The notes under the pieces: model-generated | The model's database searches: none | Told to the model about the DNA's origin: nothing | Seen by the model: only the letters and a program-made list of their open reading frames with translations | DNA from: Leucocoprinus leucothites | Taxonomy: Eukaryota; Basidiomycota; Agaricomycetes; Agaricales; Agaricaceae | Assembly: GCA_013368445.1 (NCBI GenBank) | Contig: JAACJO010000022.1 | Coordinates: 1-64,000, forward strand | Length of the DNA stretch: 64,000 bases | Reading direction: 5' to 3' | Position numbers and translations under genes: made by a program | Part shown: one piece after another, positions 1 to 12,357 of the stretch | Position numbering within the stretch: the first letter of the stretch is position 1 | How the letters are laid out: every line of letters begins with the position of its first letter

Positions 1-3000
1 GGACAATTTTGGAGCTTGAGGCCCCAATGTTGGAGGTCTGGGAAAGCTCTCGTGCATTTAAGGGAGCCAACTGGTTTTCGTCCTGAACAAGGGTTGGGAA
101 CAAGTTATCACAGGAAGCATTCTGCGGAGTTCCAAGTGGCGGTTCGGATACACCCAATGACGCTGATTGTGGCTCCAAGTCAACAGCACTGCAGCGATGG
201 CAACTGGGATTCGTCGTCGTCGTCGCTTTCTGTTGCCATCTAGGAACTGGCTGCAAACCATGAGGATGCCAATCTAAGACCTTCCACCATTCCATCGAGT
301 TTCCTTCGTATATATGCATAAGTTCACTGCTCGTCCCACGCATGTGGTCTGCCTCGAGCCCATACTTTGTGCGTGAAGTCTTTGCTGAATGTCCCATTTG
401 TTGGTGGGCAAAATTCATGCTCTCGTATTCTTCCTCGCGCTGTGTCCCCAAAAGTGTTCTGATCACCTCAACGCATACTTGGCGGTGGATGCGGATGCCG
501 ATTTTATCATCGATGCCACAATATACACGGAAAAACTTCTCAATTCGTTGTCCAATGGCCACACCAGTTGCGGGCATACAGTCCCATACCCAGAGGTATT
601 CACTGTGAAGCATATAGGCATCTTGTCCTGATTTTCCTCCAAGTGCAAAGTCCAAGGAAGCATAAAACGGTTTGATGACTAGACAATATATCTCCAGCAG
701 CCTTGAAAGTGTTGGAGGACATTTCCGTGGAATGAAGGATTCGCGCCTAGTCTGAGTCTCGGTCTTCAATCGACGTGCCGCAAGCCATATTCCCTCGTTG
801 TCATGAAACATGTTTCTTTCCCTAGCCCCATTGGTGTATCGGAACTCTGCAAATTCGGAGGCCCTGCATGGTGGCCCAGGTATAAGAAAAGAAAGGACAG
901 CCAGATTGTGGGATATTCTTTGGCAAATTTCACGGAGGGGCTGGAGATGAAAATAGTCAATGTTAATATTTTGACCTTTCGCTGCCTCTGTAAAACAGCG
1001 TGATTCTGGCGTGAAATGCAAGGTGGGGAGGAACTGATCGGTTTCGGATAGATGGTCCATTCCTGGTGCGTTGGTGCTGATAACCATCGGCGTTGATTTG
1101 CAAACCTGGCCTGTCCAGCCATAAGAGCCATTGGGACAGTCCCAATCATCTCTGACTCTCTCTGGGAGCGTCAGAGCAACACTGTGTCCAAGGAAGAGCT
1201 GTTTCATATCATCCTCCACCTCGTTATGCAGCTTCCGGAGGCCCTGTCTCCACTGGTGGATATCCAGCGTGCTCTCTTTGTATGTGACCTGCATTCCATC
1301 ATTGGATACACGAATGGAGGCGGGCCTGAGGTGTTTTTGACAAGGGATGAAATCCAAGTGGTGTAATCGCAGACTTTAGAGAACCTTGAGCCCGGAACAC
1401 CCACGCGTCGAAGGGTTTTGGACTGCTCAAAAATAATTCTGGGAAGAAAAAGAAGTCGGGTTAAAATTGGCCTTGATTTGATGCTGGGAAATCGGTTTGG
1501 ACCTACATCTCCAGCGTCTTCAGGTTCCTGGACTTTTGAACTCCATAAGAGATTCATAATAGACAGCAGAGCGGATGTGAGATTTCAGGTGGGCAAAAGA
1601 CCTGGGTAGAATTCTTGGCGCTCTTGAACGAGCCGTCCTTTTCCAAACAGTATATGGCGAGGTAGCATTCCAGTGGATCATCCCATTTTGATGCAGTGGA
1701 GAGCGAGCCGACCTCAGGATTCATTGGGTACAAAAACCGCTTGATGAGGCTATGAAATGCGGGGACGGCCGCCTCAACAATAGATGTTTGGAGGCTGCGT
1801 TTTTTTCCAGAAAGAGAGATGGTGGTGAGGATGGACTTGAGGCCTCCACTCTCTGTTTGTCGTCGGCTGTCAGCCCAGGAACTTGTAGCCGAGAGGTCCT
1901 CCACCATCTTTGAGCGAGTTGATGATGCCAATTGTATATCGGTGGAGCGTAGCACAGTATATAGCCAAGGTCTTTCCTTCAACTGGAACGAAATAGCCCA
2001 ATGAACCTATATTGGAGGTGTGAGATTCGAGGCAGAGACCATAAATGAGCGAGCCTTACTCTGGGTTCCCACATTCCAGAAGTTTCTTTGATATGTGATC
2101 CAGGCCCTTCACTCCCTTTACCACCGCCTGCATCCATGCCTCTATCGTCCGCCCAAGCTTTTCCCCTGTCCATAACCTTTTTGCTGCACTCCCGTGTGGG
2201 ATACTGATAACGGATCGGAGAAGTCGAACTTTGTGCAGGCTGATTTTCTTTAACCTATGGGTCGACTCTGAGTCCGATCCAGGAGAATCCTGCTCTGTGG
2301 AGCTGTGTGCATCTCCATTCTCGCTCTCTTCATCTTCAAAGTCGTCGTCGTGGTCAGTCCTGTATTCTTCGTCCTCAGAGTCTTGGTAGAAGCTGTCTTC
2401 TGAGCTACTCGCTTCCATATCTATGTCTATGTCGCCATCACTGTCGCTTTCGCCATAGCTCCCTTTGCTTTCTTCGTCATCGTCGTAATCTTTTCTGTCT
2501 TCTTCATCGTAGCCGTCCTCAAGCCCAAAAGCCTCCACCAGCAATCTGACTACAATGTCCATTGATCTCCTCATCTTCATCTATCATTGTGTATGGTCGG
2601 TGTGCTGTCTGAAGCAGGTGAACCGATCCAACGGTGATACTTCATTAATAAGAGTGCTGATTACCGACCCTCTAAGGCCTCCATCTTCGGCATGAGGTGC
2701 TCCAGGAAAAGCGCCAATGGAGTGTCCTGTGTGGCTTCTTTTGAAAGGACCGGTTTGATGGGGAAATATCGGATGCAATTTGTTGTGAAAAGACTTTGGA
2801 CATAAACCCTCTTGTACGAGTTCTCAGCATAACCATCAGCTGCTTCCCTGTCTTTCTTGTCTCGACATTGCTGGGTGGATTTCCAGTGTTCCTGGATAGA
2901 TCGTTTTGAACCAAAATAACCTGAGCAAAAGCTGCATTTGAAACCCATCACATATGGGATGAATGGGACTGGAGCGACTGCTTTAAGAGGGAGTGGGAGT

Positions 3001-4139
3001 CCAGTTGTCGCAGGCATGTTGGAGCACTTTTGCTGCGTGCTTTGCAAAGTCAGGTAAATAGCGCTCCATGTCGATGAAAGAGCCCGCATGTTTGTGACAC
3101 AAGTCATCTGGCCAGAGGTTGGAATCGACTTGCAGCCGGTGTGAATCCCCGGTCACATGTGCCCTCGCCTTTTTGAGGGGAATGCCACCGCTGTCTGTGC
3201 ACCGTGGGCAGGTAATGAGGATCGCATCCTCTTCTTGATGCTTCAACCAGCTCGGGTGATATGTTCGAAGGCCGATATGATGGAGAGCATCAATTATTGC
3301 TCTGACCTCAGGGTCTTTTGGGTCCAGAGAATGCGAAACTGAGTCTGTCACAAAAGACCGTTTTGGAACATGTGCAGCCGCGTTTGGTTCCCTGACATGA
3401 TACAGTCAGAGGGAAGCTGTTGGGGGGAGGAGGAGGAGGTAACGAATTTTAGCTCACTGGTTGGCTACGAAACTTCCTCCTGGTTTTCTCCTGTTACGCT
3501 GAGGCCGTACATAAGGCCGGGATATTTCCGTCCTCTCTTCTCCTTCCTGCTCTGCTATTGGCGTTCCATCATGGATTTCTCCTTCCAGAATGTTGTTTCC
3601 TGCTGAAAATCCATCATCCCCTCCCAAATTAACGCTCTTTCCCAGATTACTGCTCGTTCCCAAATCATCGCTCTCTCCCAACTTATTGCTCACCCCAGCT
3701 TCATTGAGGGACTGCCCAGCGCCTTTGTCTTCATCAGGCATTTCCTCATTGGCCACAGTGGGTGTTTCTTCGTGTGGGTCACTCAACTTGTGGTAAACGA
3801 TGTGATAATATCTATTTTTCGCTGCTTTCTCACAGACTCGACCCGACTCTTTAGTGCCAGGCGTTCTTGTGACATGGTGCCTCAAGGAGCTCAATCCCAT
3901 TGGGGCTTTTCCGCAGTGGAAGGGGCATGGCCAGCGTCCCTCTGCGTTCCTGTGAGAGTACCCTATGGAAGTCTTTTGTATCTGGGCTAGAGCATGGCTT
4001 CAGGAGGTGTTTGGTCAGTGTTTTCAGTAAGCTCACCATCAGTGAACCGGCCCATATAGACCTGGATGTACCGATGAACTTTCAGAATATGAGTTTTCAT
4101 GTCCGTAACGGAAACACCACACTCTGAGCATGGAGCCAT
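1..4139 (-). CDS. Copy A: zinc finger-OrsD-tyrosine recombinase protein, cut by the left edge
   Basis: Multi-exon gene read right to left. The ATG at 4139 opens a C2H2 finger (CSEC, then H-x4-H), followed near 3930-3850 by a second finger (CPFHC...LRHH) ending in a TPGTK motif. An OrsD-like region (about 3350-2660) has CPRC and CSFC zinc pairs. A strongly acidic linker (about 2580-2280) follows, then a segment with DPLECYLA. The last exon is open from about 1020 to base 1 and carries a tyrosine-recombinase domain: box I Arg in CRASE (about 865), Lys in RLKTE, RIHRQ, and GHSAKT with Tyr about 10 residues later (about 360-390). By analogy with copies B and D a RecQ helicase should follow beyond the left edge. 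The frame changes near 2990 between the HACDNW and VPFIPY segments with no obvious intron, so this copy may be broken. Intermediate exon limits are not resolved. Confidence 0.7.
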
Positions 4140-5933
4140 GATGATGATGAATAGGCAAGGTGGCACGATTTGCATACTTGAACTTGATTGATCCGTGCCA
4201 GGGTTTGTAGAAGCGCCTTACGGTAGGATTGATCCATGCTAGGTTTGTATTCACGACAGTGTAAAAGAAAGAAAACTCTGTTATAAATCAAAGGATGGGG
4301 GATACGAGGGGATACAAGCGGATTCTGAAAGCTCTCAAACACCTCTACGCATTCCACCACCCACCTAAACCGGATACGACACCCACTGCGCGCCACCCCC
4401 CTCTGCACCAGGCTCTTTTACTTAGCACTTCTCTTAGCCAACATCCTCTTTTTAGACTCTTGTTTATTGCATTGATATATTTATTAGTTTTGATTCTTTA
4501 TAAAATAATATTTGTTTAGCTAATGCTAACCCATTCTATGGACCACTAAAGATACACATCCCAACTCTTACAGAGGAAGATATGTATTTTTTGATAGGGC
4601 AATGACATATCTTGTCATCTTATATATGATAAACAAAAAGTTTTTTGTAACATGAATGGTGATCTAAATATATATAGTATAGTATTTTAGATGTCAAAAG
4701 TACTCTCGAGAGGAGTGTACTAGTATATACACCAGACTCATTGATATAGAACTTGATCAGTTATATTATAATGGACACTCTATACTGTTGCTTGTCATCT
4801 AGTAATATATATTTACAAAACAGCTTATTTATATTACTAAAATTGCCAAATTTTCAATTTCATGAGTTTTTGTACTCTATAAACATAATATACCTCCTCA
4901 TCATCATTTATAGATTGTGTGAAAGAGTACAGATATATTCAGTAAAGGTCACAAAAGCTTGTGAGATCTTAACTCTAATAATATATACTTGTAATTCGTG
5001 ACTTAAGTATACAGTATTGTTCGAACTTGTGTTGAATATCAGCCAACCTATATCTAGCTCATATATATTCAATGCCTATTAGGTAATTGAAGCCATAACT
5101 ACGTGGAAATTGGCAACAGGACAACATAGCTGTCAGGTACATAACTACCATTGGTAGAAGAGGTAATGAGTGGTATACAAATTTCGTTAGACCCCCTTGA
5201 TCATGTACTTTTTAGCTTGATCTGAATGCACCATAGTCGAGTTTGCCAATATATCCCAAAATGGAAAAAGTACCCGACAGATAAGTACATACCTAATACA
5301 GGAAATGAGTATTCAACAGTCGAGATCCAGGTCCAATTGAACTTACGTGCTCTAACAATCCTCTGCCGTGCCACTTTATTGTCATTCTTTCACTTGGGTG
5401 CAGGGCTACAACCCTCACTGCTCTTCATATTCACCACCAATTGAACGATCGCATGAATATAACCTCGCCGAGAATGGCATACCCAACATGGTGTGTACCA
5501 CAGTACCAATTTTGGACTGGTAGCACGGTTTTTTGGTGCCAAGTCAATAAATGCTGTCAACTGACTCCTTGAATGGCATGCGTTTGACACTAAAATGCTC
5601 GTCAGACACCAATGGCAATTGGAAAACCCCTGGTGTTTGATAATATCATTCAACGGCGGCCTCGTTAGTTGTAATGGACTTCAACTTGGTGCGATCGATG
5701 ACTTACCGAAAATTTTGACCACCTTTTGAGGACGCAACTATACTACATGACCCGCCGGGAAGCAATTTTTCGGGGAGGATGTAAACAGAAATGGCATGGT
5801 TTAGCGTTCGCGTATTGAATTTCTTGTGTCAATATATATGCTTGGTTCGAGGAGACGACCGCTAACACGATTCCTACATCGTATTGCTACTTTGCTTCAT
5901 CGTAATACTCGCGTACTCGACACCTAGCACCTC
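4140..5933. other. AT-rich intergenic region between divergent copies A and B
   Basis: About 1.8 kb separates the two divergent start codons. From about 4480 to 5100 it is markedly AT-rich, with many TATATA runs and no plausible reading frame. From 5200 to 5900 composition returns towards normal. The short open frames here lack recognisable motifs. It must hold the promoters of both copies, but I cannot point to defined sites. Confidence 0.5.
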
Positions 5934-8900
5934 ATGGTCGTCTATTTTACTTGCCCCCATTGCAATAAGCTCTGTCAGGCCGCGACTCTATCTAGTCGCG
6001 AGTCTCATGTCGCCGGTTGCAAAACCCGTTACTATGTCTTTGATGGCGTCCACATCAAGATCCCTCGGTCCGGCGACGACTTCGTCTGCAAGTGCACCTT
6101 GTACGGCTGTAGGGGCTTGTACAGGTCCTTCAAGTCCATCAAGGCCCACGCTGAGACACCCGGTACCAAGTGGGATAAGAAGAGAGATATCCCTGGCTAC
6201 AACAATGACGACGACGGTAATGACGAGGATGATAGGGACACTGTAAGTATTTCCATCAGTGATTTCCACCCTCTTGCTCACGACTGGTATAGGTCATCAT
6301 ACCGGATAGTCAAGATACCCAGACAAAGTTGGCGTTCGTTCCAGTCAACCCCGAAATCGGACCTAAGGAAGTTATGGTAAGCCATAATACGATACTTGAG
6401 CTTAGACCACTTATATTTTGCCATACACAGAAACAAGCTGCCGACGATAAGGACAAGGAAGAGAAGGAGAAGCAGGAGGGAATGAAAAGCGTGAGTGTCC
6501 GACCCCGATTCATGATCAACGAGCTCACCTTTGTTTCAGATTGGAAGTGGGAAGGACGGAGATGGGAAGGAGAGGACAGGCGGGGGTTCGAAGGTGTTGA
6601 GCGCGGTCAAGCAGCTCGAAGGCAAGCCTGCAAGAGTACAGGCTGATGTCGTAAGTTCTTTGTATCAAGAGGAACGTTGGACTGTCACTGACTGTTGACG
6701 TGAAGAATAATATAGCTGCTGGAGATTTGAAGGCCGTCGGCAAAGGGTCCAAGGTATAGAAGTCTTACTTACACTTTAATGATGGTTTATGGCCTGACGC
6801 GCAACTAATAGAATACGGTCCAAAAAGTCGCGAAGGTTGCACTGAAGGTTGTCCGACCTGAAACCAGCGTCGTTGGCAGGGATGTCGAGACCAATAGAGC
6901 TGTGAAGATGGTGAGTCATGGGCATACACTTAGTATTGTGCAGGCTCTCACTGTAGGCTTAGGCGGGAGGAGACCACGTCTCATCCAAGGAACTCATTAC
7001 CGGAGATGATTTAGTTGAACACGCCGACCTCCAGCCCCTCTGCCTTTACTTCCAATCTACACATAAGCTCCTCGCTTGTTCCTCCTGCTGGGTCCTTCTC
7101 ACTCCCTCTATCGCTCTCGACCACGTGAAGATGCATCTCCCGGGGAACAAGGCACCCGTCAGCCAGAAGACGTTCGATCGAATATGCTCTCGGCTTGACG
7201 CTGTCTCCAGCTATCCGGATTTTGCTGAGAATGAGGCAGTCGCCGCCATTTCCGGCCTCGAGCTGTACAAGGAGGCTCTCATGTGCGATGCTGGTGGCTG
7301 TCGATCCATCTATGCTACTGCAAGCTCCATGCGCAAACATCATAAGGAAAAGCACGCAAAATCCGGTGTCCCAAAGGCGTGGAAGGTCGTGCCCGCTCAA
7401 CATTTGAATAACAACACCCATCGTTCCTATTTTCGTGTTACTCCACCTTCAACCTCTAATACCGACCCTCAAGACAAGTGGGGGTTTATTAAGAGGCTTG
7501 AAGACACCATTGCTTCAATCGTCCGGCCGGCTCAACTCTACAATGCTGACCCTCGAAACGTGTCCGCGTGGCTCAAACATACGAAATGGCATTTACATGC
7601 CAAGGGCTTTGACACCGACCTCCTGATCTCCCTCGTCATGGCGCCGGAGGACAACGAATTTCCTCAGCTGAAGAGATCCGTCAAGTTCATCGTTGATATC
7701 GCGATGATATGTGTTGACATGACTCCGAACTATATTCTGCGTCGGATGAACACAAAAGATGCGCGATCGTGAGTATCTATATTTTCAGGACAAGGAAAAA
7801 GGTACTAACGGGTTTCTGTTCTTAGTGCCGTTTCGCATGAGCCCTTCCAGCAGCTCCAGACAGAAGCAGCTCTCAAGGACTACACCAGGGTGCTGACATG
7901 TTTCGTCGCATTCCTCGTTAGAGACAAGGGCAGATATGACCTCCCTCTCCCCAACGACATCAACACTTTGGTCCAGAATATCCGAAACGGGAACCCAACA
8001 GATGTTGAACCCCCTTCAACGCCCGACTCCAACTTTGATCCCCACACGATGAATATATTCGAGCTCCTTTTTGCCGTTTGGACTCGCGCTTGGGTGCCAC
8101 ATCAAGACAACAATATCGGGGACCCCACCATGTGTTTTGTCGCTCTTTCTTCTATTCGCCCGAGTGGTGAATGGGCTCATCCCGAATTCGTCACACCGAT
8201 TATAGCCAAGCTCTTCTTCTGCATCCGTTGCGTCTTCCTCTTCCATATCAACGTGGGTTCGGGAGGAAATGCAGACGTCATGCGTGGACGCTATCGGGAT
8301 ATTGAGACGTGGCTTTACGAAGGCGAAGAGTCCACGTACAATGATTTGGCGAGCCTCCAGCATTATGCGTCGGCCATGGTCTACTCCTCCGTTAAACCCC
8401 CTTCCTTCATCTGGCTCAACGACGAGAAGACACAGTTCATATGGAGAGGGAACAAAGTGAAGGTGTCGGGTATCACGGATATGGCTATGGAGATAAAGCG
8501 AAGGATGTACAAGCAATGGAAGGAGAAGGTGTTATGCGGGTTGGATATTGAGATTCGCTACGACCACATCGCCGATGATCTAGAAAGCACCGATACCCAC
8601 TATGGCTTCGTCGACGATGCTCGCAATAAGAACATATGCGAACCCAATCTCCTCATGAAGAGGATCCTCGGCGATCCAGAGTTGTCGAGTGAGTTCGTTG
8701 CCGGCTGGCGCGACAACGGGGATCCGATTTGGAGGACTGGCAGGCTCGTTCAATGGTTATTCGACTATAGCGAATTTTTGCTTCTGTTCATGGCCAGCAT
8801 CGAAGTAACGGCCGGCTCTCCGAGTCGCGGGACAGAGCTCACTTGTCTTCTATATCGGAACACGCCCACTCGTACTCGTGGTATCTACGCCGTTGGAGGG

Positions 8901-11900
8901 TGTTTGGCTATTGTATGCCAGTACTCGAAGACTACATCCAACACCGGTAGAGACAGATGGCTGCCTCATGCGGTTGACGGTTTCGACCACGATTTTGGCG
9001 CCAATATCATGTTTTTAGCGCAACCCTTCGCCGTACTGTCCATGTCCACTGCTAAACCCAACCGCCCCGACCTCGTTGACCTCTGGTACACACAACTCTT
9101 CGTAAATTTCGACAGGAAGTTCGTCACGGACGATCTCTCGTCCATCTTGAAAAGAGTTTCACTCTCGACAATGGGAGTTGCTCTGGGCGTTCGTGACTAC
9201 CGCCAGGTATCCATTGCCGTGCGCCGAGCCCACTGCCCAACGATGGAGCAGCTTATTGGCGTCGAGGACTCCGACGCTGCGGCATTACAAGCTGGACATA
9301 CACGAGCTACCGAGGATAGGCACTACGGGATTACTACGAGCTTTTTGGCGACTCTACCAGAAGATCTGATCGAGCCATTTCTCAAGGTCAGCATCAAATG
9401 GCAGACGATGCTGAAGGTTCCTGTGGCCGGAAGGCCGATCCCATGGTCCAGATTCCCGGACCCAAGCCAGTGGCAGCCGCGAACCCCTCAAGACAACACT
9501 TCTCCGCCCCTTCCATCCAACACTCCCACTCTATCGACGGCGCCGAGAGAAGAAGCTAGGGACAACGACGCGGAGAGCTCATATGTACACGTGGTGGATT
9601 TGGTGCCGATTGGGCAACGAGAGTGGGATGACGACTTGGAGGACTCATACGCGGATGTGCCACCAAAGGTATGTATGGCCCGGCCAGTCCCAGTACGTTA
9701 TCTAACCTTGCGTGCATAGGCGGATATCGTCGACAGCGGTATCAAAGAGGTCGAGTCGCCTGAGGAAATCATTGTGAGTTTTTTTCACAATGTGCCATGA
9801 GGTAGTGGAAAACTTACAGTGGATGACAGGATGTTAATGCAAAAGGTCAGGAGAACGTTGTAGATAACGTTCGCAAGGAGGATCCTAAAGGAAAGGAAAA
9901 GGTCAGTCCGTATGCTATAGTGAGGTGGATATGACTAACGAGAAGGCTCGGGCTTAGGCCGTTGCGTCATTTGAGGAGGAATTCGAGGACATGGTCGTCG
10001 ATATTGACTGTGAGCGCCCTGGTGAAGAGGTGGGTCAGCTTTTTTTTGACTTAATGGCTACCATTTACTAACCTAGTCGTCAGGACGAGGCTCCGCCTTC
10101 AGGAACGCCAGAAGAGCTATACAGGACTTCACATAAGGTACATACTACACAACTCTACGAAGACAAGGATTCATTTGACTGGTTATTATAGTTAATGTCT
10201 CCGAGAGAGCAGCAGGCCCTCTCGCATCTGAGGAGCTTCCTGGGAGACTCCTCGGCCAATTGGGCGTCCCCAGAGCAGAGGCGTGCAACTCTTGCCGCCA
10301 TATCTCGTGAAAGAGATGTCATTGTTGCGCTCCCCACTGGGGCGGGGAAGTCCGCTGTCCCGATCGTGGCCGCATCTGTTAGGCACAAACGTCTCGCCAT
10401 CGTCTCGCCGTTTGTTGCTCTTATGTATGACTGGAAACGCAAGCTTCTGGATGGAGGGTTTCGCGTTGCAGTGTATGAACGATATGCGACCCGATTCCCG
10501 GAGGACTGTGACTTCTTGTTGGCGACGATAGACCTCGCTGTGACTGAGGAGTTCGCAACGACAATCGCCAATGCCATGCGGGCGGAGCTGATGGATCAAC
10601 TTGTCATCGACGAAATACAGGAGGTGTTCATTGCCAAGCGCTATCGTGATTGTATGACCAAGATATGGGCCCTTCGCACGCAGCCATTCCAGGTCATTGC
10701 ATTGTCCGGAACCCTCCCTGCTTCCATGGAGACTCGCCTCGTCGACGAACTTCACATGACGCGTGACTCCGCGATTATTCGGGCCTCTTCCAACCGCCCT
10801 GAGCTCCAGTACCGTCTCGAGCCGAGGGAAACTAACGAGCTCAAACTCCTTGATCGCCTCGATCAAATACTACATGAAGAGACTATTGGAATGGGGCCCT
10901 CTGACCGCGGGTTGATTTTCGTGCGATCCAACGCTCAAGGCAGGAAGCTGGCTGAAAGATATGGCTGTAAATTCTATTCCGCTAGCAACGGTGCTACTGC
11001 GAAGGAACGGGAGACAATGGTGTATGATTGGAGACTGGGCCTGAACGGGCTCATGGTCTGCACGTCGGCATTCGGGGCGGGTAACGACTACCCGTCTGTT
11101 CGATTCGTGATATTGTACGGGACACCGTTTGAAATGGCGCCAACTCTCCAAGAGACGGGGAGAGCTGGTCGTGACCGCAACCCTGCTCGCTGTTACATCA
11201 TCCCTTCCGATAAACGACGCCCAAAGAAGGACCTTTCCGATCCCGAGGACGTGAGGGGTTGCACGGCGATATATGAAACTATATTCGAAACCGAGGATTG
11301 CCTTCGCCTCTGCTTCACCCGCTACGTCGACGGGGAGAAGGGGGTCGAATGTAAATCCAGTGCCCTCAACCAGACGTGTAGTCGTTGTGGAGACGAGGGT
11401 ATAACTCCCCTCCGCGTACGCCAACCAAAGCCAGTAACCCTGCCTCCTCAAGATCCGACGGGATCCAGACCCAACGCCGCCCGAGTGTCCTCTTCGAACG
11501 TCGGTGCTTCCTCGAACTCTGCCAATAATCGCCCTCCCACCAACGCTCCCACTTGGGGTAAAAAGGTCGCTGCTCCTAAACAGGTAGGGCAGCTTCACCG
11601 CTTGTCCGACCTTCCTCTTCCTGTTCCACCAGGTTTACAACCCTTCAATGTCAATGAATTCCGTTTACGAGGTCCAGCTGCTGGAAATGTCTTAGTTCCC
11701 AACTCGTCACAGACAATCTCGGAGTACGCACCTTCAGTGGGATCTCAGGTCTCTACCTGGAGCTCCGGCACTAGTAGTCGAGGTCTCAAACGACAGAACA
11801 GCGAGGCTGACGATGTTTTCGCGGAACGCGCAAAGCAGGTGAAGCGGAAGAAGGCCGCGTTAGACCTGGCTGAGGAGGAGTACATCGCACAGCTCAAGCG

Positions 11901-12357
11901 AGCCATCCACCACCTCGAGGGGAAGTGCACGGTTTGTATGGTGATGGAGGAGAAGCGCAAGGAGAGTTATGGCCACCAAACTTGCTACTGCCCAAGTTTA
12001 AGCTTCAGGTCGTACTTGAGCTGGAAGAAACACGTACGATACGATACCCCGATCCACGGATACATATGCGCTTGCTGCCATGTTCCCCAAATCGACCCCG
12101 AGCTCCACCTGTTCATCTCTCAAGGGAGCAGCGCATACGCAGAATGTCCTTATCCTGACAGCACCCTACCCCTTGTCTACTCCATCTACGTTCACGAGCC
12201 GACTCGACGACGCGCGCAGGAGTACTTCCAGGTCGTGTGGAGCAACCAGACGAGCTACGCAGAGTGGCTTTGTGACCACGACGTCAGGCCCAGCTACACC
12301 AACACTATGGCCGTCTTCCTCTGGTTTATCGAACATTGCTGGACCCGTCGCCATTAA
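5934..12357 (+). CDS. Copy B: zinc finger-OrsD-tyrosine recombinase-RecQ helicase fusion protein, apparently intact
   Basis: About 1,930 residues from roughly a dozen exons; the junctions examined have GT-AG sites and keep frame. The ATG at 5934 opens a Cys/His finger (CPHC) and a second one with the TPGTK motif. Lysine-rich short exons (6293-6900) lead to an OrsD-like region (exon about 6963-7769) with CSSC and a C2H2 finger. Exon 7827-9668 holds the recombinase: box I Arg in SRGTE (8826), Lys (8928), RDYRQ (about 9192-9206), GHT (9294) and Tyr (9324). Four tiny phase-0 exons (9721-10138) form an acidic linker. The last exon, from 10195, is a RecQ-type helicase: Walker A ALPTGAGKS (about 10328), DEIQ in place of DEAH (about 10609), SGTLP motif III, and ETGRAGRD motif VI. 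A coiled, basic segment and a Cys/His C-terminus (CTVC...CACCHVPQ) end it. Such a protein could cut, rejoin and unwind DNA in the nucleus. The domain calls are firm; the function is inferred. Confidence 0.85.
7827..9668 (+). other. Tyrosine-recombinase exon of copy B
   Basis: One exon of about 614 residues carries the recombinase part of copy B. The conserved series is Arg (SRGTE), Lys (YSKTT), R-x-x-R-Q, G-H-[ST] and Tyr, in the order and rough spacing of the YR fold: box I Arg, beta-hairpin Lys, H/K-x-x-R, H/W, Tyr nucleophile. The first residue of the classical HxxR box is Arg here. The exon joins the helicase linker at 9668/9721 in phase 0. Confidence 0.75.

Noticed and set aside
5390..5653. 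87-residue minus-strand frame upstream of copy B
   Set aside because: No domain, no splice partners and no conservation evidence within the window.
10192..11598. Long minus-strand open frames (224 and 242 residues) opposite the copy B helicase
   Set aside because: They are the antisense of a strongly conserved helicase exon and show no motif of their own.
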